DNA from: Hyphomicrobiaceae bacterium
GTDB lineage: Bacteria; Pseudomonadota; Alphaproteobacteria; Rhizobiales; Hyphomicrobiaceae
DNA: 8,121 nt
NCBI GenBank assembly: GCA_020442225.1
Contig: JAGRKR010000117.1
Location: 15,354 to 23,474 of the forward strand
Direction of reading: 5' to 3'
Shown here: in pieces, positions 5,349 to 8,121 of the stretch
Numbering within the stretch: the stretch's first letter is position 1
Layout: each line of letters begins with the position of its first letter
Notes under the pieces: generated by a model
Seen by the model: the letters and a program-made list of their open reading frames with translations, nothing else
Databases searched by the model: none
What the model was told of the DNA's origin: nothing
Translations under genes and position numbers: made by a program

Positions 5349-6195
5349 GACCACGACAGAGAAAGCGAGCGCCTTCACGGCGAAGGCCGCTTCCCGCCCA
5401 CGCCCCTCTTTCAGCGAGAGCACGGCGGGCCGCATCTTCTTCACGCTGCTTCCCTTCCTGCTCATCGCCGTCATCTGGGAAACCGTGGTCTGGTTGCAGG
5501 TCTTCCCGCCGGTGCTCATGCCCTCGCTCGGCCGGGTCTTCCAGACGTTCTGGAAAATGCTGCTCAACGGCTCGCTGTTCTATCACGTCGGAGCGAGCGT
5601 CGGCCGACTGCTGCTGGGCTTCCTGATCGGCAGCAGCGTCGGCATTCTGATCGGCATCCTGATGGGACAGTCGCGGGCGGCGGAGCGCTTCTTCCTGCCG
5701 CTGCTGAGCGCGCTCATGCCGGTGCCGGCGCTCGCCTGGATCCCACTGTTCGTCCTGTGGTTCGGGCTCGGCAACACCGCCACGCTGGCGGTCATCATCT
5801 TCGCCGCCTCGCTGCCGACCGCCTTCAATGCCTGGACCGGCGTGAAGACGGCCAACCCGGTCTGGGTCCGCGCCGCCCAATCGATGGGCTGCCGCGGCAT
5901 GAACATGTTCCTGAAGGTCATCCTGCCGGGCTCGCTGGCCATGATCTTCACCGGCCTCCGCATCGGCCTCTCACAGAGTTGGCGCGCGCTCGTGGCCGGC
6001 GAGATGCTCGCTGCCACGACCTGGGGCATGGGCTTCGCCATCTTCGACGCCCGCGAGTTTCTCGCCACCGACGTCATGCTCGTGATGGTCATGATGATCG
6101 GGCTCACCGGCTATCTCATCGTCAGCGTGCTGTTCGGCATGATCGAGAAGCACACGGTCGTGAAATGGGGAATGTTGCAGGAAGTGGGCGCTTGA
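5341..6195 (+). CDS. ABC transporter permease, NitT/TauT (SsuC/TauC-like) family
   Basis: This 284-residue inner-membrane protein forms the translocation channel, probably as a homodimer. After a polar N-terminus of about 30 residues come hydrophobic segments near residues 32-54, 84-109, 116-143, 146-168, 218-236 and 242-266, consistent with the six-helix BPD_transp_1 fold. The cytoplasmic coupling (EAA) loop is the stretch around residues 178-205, with 'AAQSMGCRG', 'VILPGSLAMIFTGLRIG' and the following 'SWRALVAGEM'. These match the SsuC/TauC branch, where the loop contacts the ATPase. The start overlaps the ATPase stop by eight bases; the ATG lies in a GAGCGCC context with little ribosome site, fitting coupling. 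The role is secure; the substrate is unknown. Confidence 0.95.
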   Translation: MVETTTEKASAFTAKAASRPRPSFSESTAGRIFFTLLPFLLIAVIWETVVWLQVFPPVLMPSLGRVFQTFWKMLLNGSLFYHVGASVGRLLLGFLIGSSVGILIGILMGQSRAAERFFLPLLSALMPVPALAWIPLFVLWFGLGNTATLAVIIFAASLPTAFNAWTGVKTANPVWVRAAQSMGCRGMNMFLKVILPGSLAMIFTGLRIGLSQSWRALVAGEMLAATTWGMGFAIFDAREFLATDVMLVMVMMIGLTGYLIVSVLFGMIEKHTVVKWGMLQEVGA

Positions 6196-6232
6196 GACCC
6201 ACGGGGACGGAAACGAGACAGCGAGTTCAACC

Positions 6233-6240
6233 AGGGAGGT
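6233..6240 (+). promoter_or_regulatory. strong ribosome binding site of the binding-protein gene
   Basis: AGGGAGGT is close to the full anti-Shine-Dalgarno complement and lies five bases before ATG 6246. It is much stronger than the sites of the ATPase and permease genes, which fits the usual excess of binding protein over membrane components. It also fixes this start although the frame is open far upstream. Confidence 0.7.
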
Positions 6241-6245
6241 CTGCC

Positions 6246-7286
6246 ATGACCAAGAGGTCTTCGATCAAGCCGGCTGCCGAGCGCGGCAACGTCAGCCGGC
6301 GCAACCTGCTCAAGGGAGTTGGCGCGGGAGCAGCCGTCACCGTGGCGGGACCGGCGCTGCTCGGTCTCGGCTCGGCGGCGCATGCGGCAAAGCTCGCCCC
6401 GGTCCGGCTCGGCTATCAGTTCCATCTGTGGGGCGCGCCGGCCGTGGTGGCCTTGCGCAAGGGCTTCTTCAAGGAACAGGGGCTGACGATCACGGATCGC
6501 AAGTTCGCGTCGGGCAAGGACACGCGCGATGCCATGGTCGCCAACTCCGTCGACATCGGCACCGTCGGCATCACGCCCTTCATCGTCGGCGCCACCCGCG
6601 GCGATCTCGCGGCGATCGGCGTCGTCTGCTACGCGGGCAAGACCGGCCTGGTCATGGCCAAGGCCAACGCCGGCATCAAGACCATCGCCGACTTGAAGGG
6701 CAAGCGCATCGTCTCGCAGGTCGGCTCGACACTCGACAGCGTCTTCAAGAACGATATCGCCCCGGCAGCGGGCCTCAAGAAGGGTGACTACGAGATCGTC
6801 AACGCGCGCTTCGCCGATCACGTGCAAGCCATCGCGTCGGGCTCTGCGCACGCCTTCCTCGGCCTCGAGCCCTTCTGCTCGATCTCGGAGGCCAAGGGCA
6901 TCGCCGTGCCCCTGACCGACTACTACAAGTACGACCTCATCCCGAACATGCTGGCGGTGCGCAAGAGCTTCCTCGACGCCCAGCCCGACACCTGCCTCGC
7001 CTTCCTCAAGGGCTGGCTCAAGGCCGTCAAGGTCTTCGAGAGCGATCAGAAGGCGGCGGCCGACATCATGCTCTCGGTCTACCAGGAGCGGAACTACGGG
7101 CTCGATGAGAAGATCATCCGCAACGCGCTCGGGCGCCTCGTCGTCAATCCCAAATACATTCCCGAGCTGCCGAAGTACATCGTCACGCAGGCGACGGCGC
7201 TCGTGAAGGCAGGACGGCTCAACAAGGTCCCCGACCCCAAGGCGATCCTGCGCAGCGACCTTCTCGAGAAGGCGATGAAGGGCTGA
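6246..7286 (+). CDS. Tat-exported ABC substrate-binding protein, NitT/TauT (SsuA-like) family
   Basis: This 346-residue periplasmic receptor captures the ligand for the importer. The N-terminus carries a twin-arginine signal: SRRNLLK at 17-23, an Ala/Gly-rich core (24-44) and a cleavage site AHA-A at 47/48, so it is predicted to be exported folded by Tat rather than Sec. The mature part starts 'VRLGYQFHLWGAPAVVALRKGFFKEQGL', the typical first lobe of SsuA/TauA/ThiY-type proteins. 'MVANSVDIGTVGITPFI' and 'IADLKGKRIVSQVGSTLDSVF' are the standard ligand-site loops of the type II periplasmic-binding fold. The second lobe follows ('LIPNMLAVRKSFLDAQPD'), with a helical C-terminus. The spacing to the permease is 50 bases. 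The family includes receptors for sulfonates, nitrate, bicarbonate, pyrimidine precursors and aromatic acids. I cannot choose among them. Confidence 0.93.
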   Translation: MTKRSSIKPAAERGNVSRRNLLKGVGAGAAVTVAGPALLGLGSAAHAAKLAPVRLGYQFHLWGAPAVVALRKGFFKEQGLTITDRKFASGKDTRDAMVANSVDIGTVGITPFIVGATRGDLAAIGVVCYAGKTGLVMAKANAGIKTIADLKGKRIVSQVGSTLDSVFKNDIAPAAGLKKGDYEIVNARFADHVQAIASGSAHAFLGLEPFCSISEAKGIAVPLTDYYKYDLIPNMLAVRKSFLDAQPDTCLAFLKGWLKAVKVFESDQKAAADIMLSVYQERNYGLDEKIIRNALGRLVVNPKYIPELPKYIVTQATALVKAGRLNKVPDPKAILRSDLLEKAMKG

Positions 7287-7320
7287 TCTCGACCGCGCAT
7301 CCTCTGCCAGATCCTGGGGC

Positions 7321-7343
7321 GCCGGGCGAACCACACGCCCGGC
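7321..7343 (+). terminator. GC-rich hairpin after the binding-protein gene, partial terminator or mRNA stabiliser
   Basis: GCCGGGCG (7321-7328) and CGCCCGGC (7336-7343) form a perfect eight-base stem around a seven-base loop. It lies 34 bases after the binding-protein stop and 31 before the hydrolase start. No T run follows, so full intrinsic termination is unlikely. In ABC operons a hairpin here often protects the upstream mRNA end and lowers downstream expression; that role is inferred. Confidence 0.5.
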
Positions 7344-7374
7344 CTCCGTTCATCCAGTCAAGGGAACTCGACGC

Positions 7375-8121
7375 ATGCTCAACTACAAGAGATACGGACA
7401 CGGCGAGCCGCTGATCCTGCTACACGGCTATGCCGGCGGCATTGCGTATTGGCTGCCGACCGTGATGGGACTGAAGCATGGGTTCGACATCATCGCCGTC
7501 GACCTGCCCGGCTTCGCCGGCAGCGCCCACGTGCCTGCACCCGACAGCATCGCCGGTTACGGCAAGGCCGTGATCGAGCTGATGGACCAGCTCGGGGTGA
7601 AGAAGGCCTCCATCATGGGCTTTTCCATGGGCGGTATGATCGCGCAGCAAGCCGCACTCGACTACCCCGAGCGCGTGCGTACACTCATTCTCTATGGCTC
7701 CTCCGCCATCGGCGATCTGCCTCACCGATTCGAGCCTTGGGAGGCCGCAATCCAGCGCATCGAGCGCGACGGCGTCGAGGCGACGACCGAAAAGACCTCC
7801 TCGACCTGGTTCGTCGAAGGCGAGAGCCACCCCTATTTCCCGCTGTGCCGGGAGGCCGGGCGTGGAGCCAACAAGGAGTCCTGCATCCGCGTCATGCGCG
7901 CCATGCAGAAGTGGAGCTCGCTCGACCGGCTCAAGGAATTGAAGATGCCGACGCTTATCATCGTCGGTGACAAGGATCGTTCGACCAAGCCTTCGGACTC
8001 GATCCTGCTCTGGGAGAACATCCCGGGCTCCCAGTTGTGCATCCTGCCGAACTGCGCCCACGGGACCCACGTCGAGAAGCCCGACCTCTTCAACAAGGTG
8101 ATCTGCGATTTCCTTGTCGAG
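7375..8121 (+). CDS. alpha/beta hydrolase (3' end outside window)
   Basis: A reading frame starts at ATG 7375, with AAGGGA about nine bases upstream, and remains open for 249 codons to the window edge. The alpha/beta hydrolase fold is clear. 'LILLHGYAGG' (13-22) forms the oxyanion-hole loop, 'IIAVDLPGFAGS' (39-50) is the usual strand and turn, and 'GFSMGG' (82-87) is the nucleophile elbow with Ser84. Asp201 in 'IIVGDKD' is the likely acid and His229 in 'NCAHGTHVEKP' the base, so the triad is complete. The lid region is about 115-180. No signal peptide is seen, so it acts in the cytoplasm. Its place behind the importer suggests that it cleaves an ester, lactone, amide or C-C bond of the imported compound. 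The family (esterases, lactonases, meta-cleavage hydrolases, haloperoxidase-like enzymes) is too broad to name a substrate. Probably only a few dozen residues at most are missing. Confidence 0.92.
   Translation, partial: MLNYKRYGHGEPLILLHGYAGGIAYWLPTVMGLKHGFDIIAVDLPGFAGSAHVPAPDSIAGYGKAVIELMDQLGVKKASIMGFSMGGMIAQQAALDYPERVRTLILYGSSAIGDLPHRFEPWEAAIQRIERDGVEATTEKTSSTWFVEGESHPYFPLCREAGRGANKESCIRVMRAMQKWSSLDRLKELKMPTLIIVGDKDRSTKPSDSILLWENIPGSQLCILPNCAHGTHVEKPDLFNKVICDFLVE

Noticed and set aside
4085..5626. Open frame of 513 codons on the plus strand overlapping the regulator and ATPase genes
   Set aside because: The translation is an Arg/Pro/Ala-rich shadow. The true frames carry complete wHTH-UTRA and ABC ATPase motifs.
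5757..6245. Upstream extension of the binding-protein frame into the permease gene
   Set aside because: The stretch translates to His/Arg-rich shadow sequence. The strong ribosome site at 6233-6240 and the Tat signal fix the start at 6246.

Overview
The window is GC-rich with strong G/C preference at third codon positions. Its gene content points to an alphaproteobacterium, probably of the order Hyphomicrobiales. I infer this from the overall style (a periplasmic glucosaminidase-type protein pair, a Tat-exported NitT/TauT-type binding protein, a FolM-like SDR beside folB). Nothing in the window fixes genus or species. I see no rRNA, tRNA, CRISPR array, transposase or att site.

Layout. (1) Positions 1-895, + strand: the C-terminal end of a short-chain dehydrogenase resembling the FolM/PTR1 pterin reductases, then a possible 52-codon ORF joined to both neighbours by ATGA overlaps, then folB (dihydroneopterin aldolase). 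This is a likely tetrahydrofolate/pterin segment. (2) Positions 1104-3539, + strand: two tandem paralogues of about 390-400 residues. Each has an N-terminal export or anchor segment, a glucosaminidase-like domain, a Pro/Ala/Lys-rich linker and a conserved 74-residue C-terminal domain. The four cysteines of each mature protein lie at the borders of the two domains. (3) Positions 3540-3679: a convergent intergenic region with no gene. (4) Positions 3680-4462, - strand: a GntR-family repressor with a UTRA ligand-binding domain. (5) Positions 4463-4586: an AT-rich divergent control region with a perfect 12-bp palindrome and a repeated half-site 21 bp away. (6) Positions 4587-8121, + strand: an ABC importer of the nitrate/sulfonate/taurine (NitT/TauT) class (ATPase, permease, Tat-exported binding protein), followed by an alpha/beta hydrolase cut off by the window edge.

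How the genes may work together. The regulator and the divergent transporter-hydrolase operon look like one ligand-responsive catabolic module. A small molecule would be captured in the periplasm, imported by the ABC system, and cleaved by the cytoplasmic hydrolase. The ligand or a product of it would release the GntR/UTRA protein from its operator. The substrate cannot be read from the sequence. The glucosaminidase-like pair is probably a separate cell-wall remodelling unit. The two points most worth following up are the cysteine-bracketed 74-residue C-terminal domain of that pair and the uncharacterised import-and-hydrolyse module with its well-defined operator.
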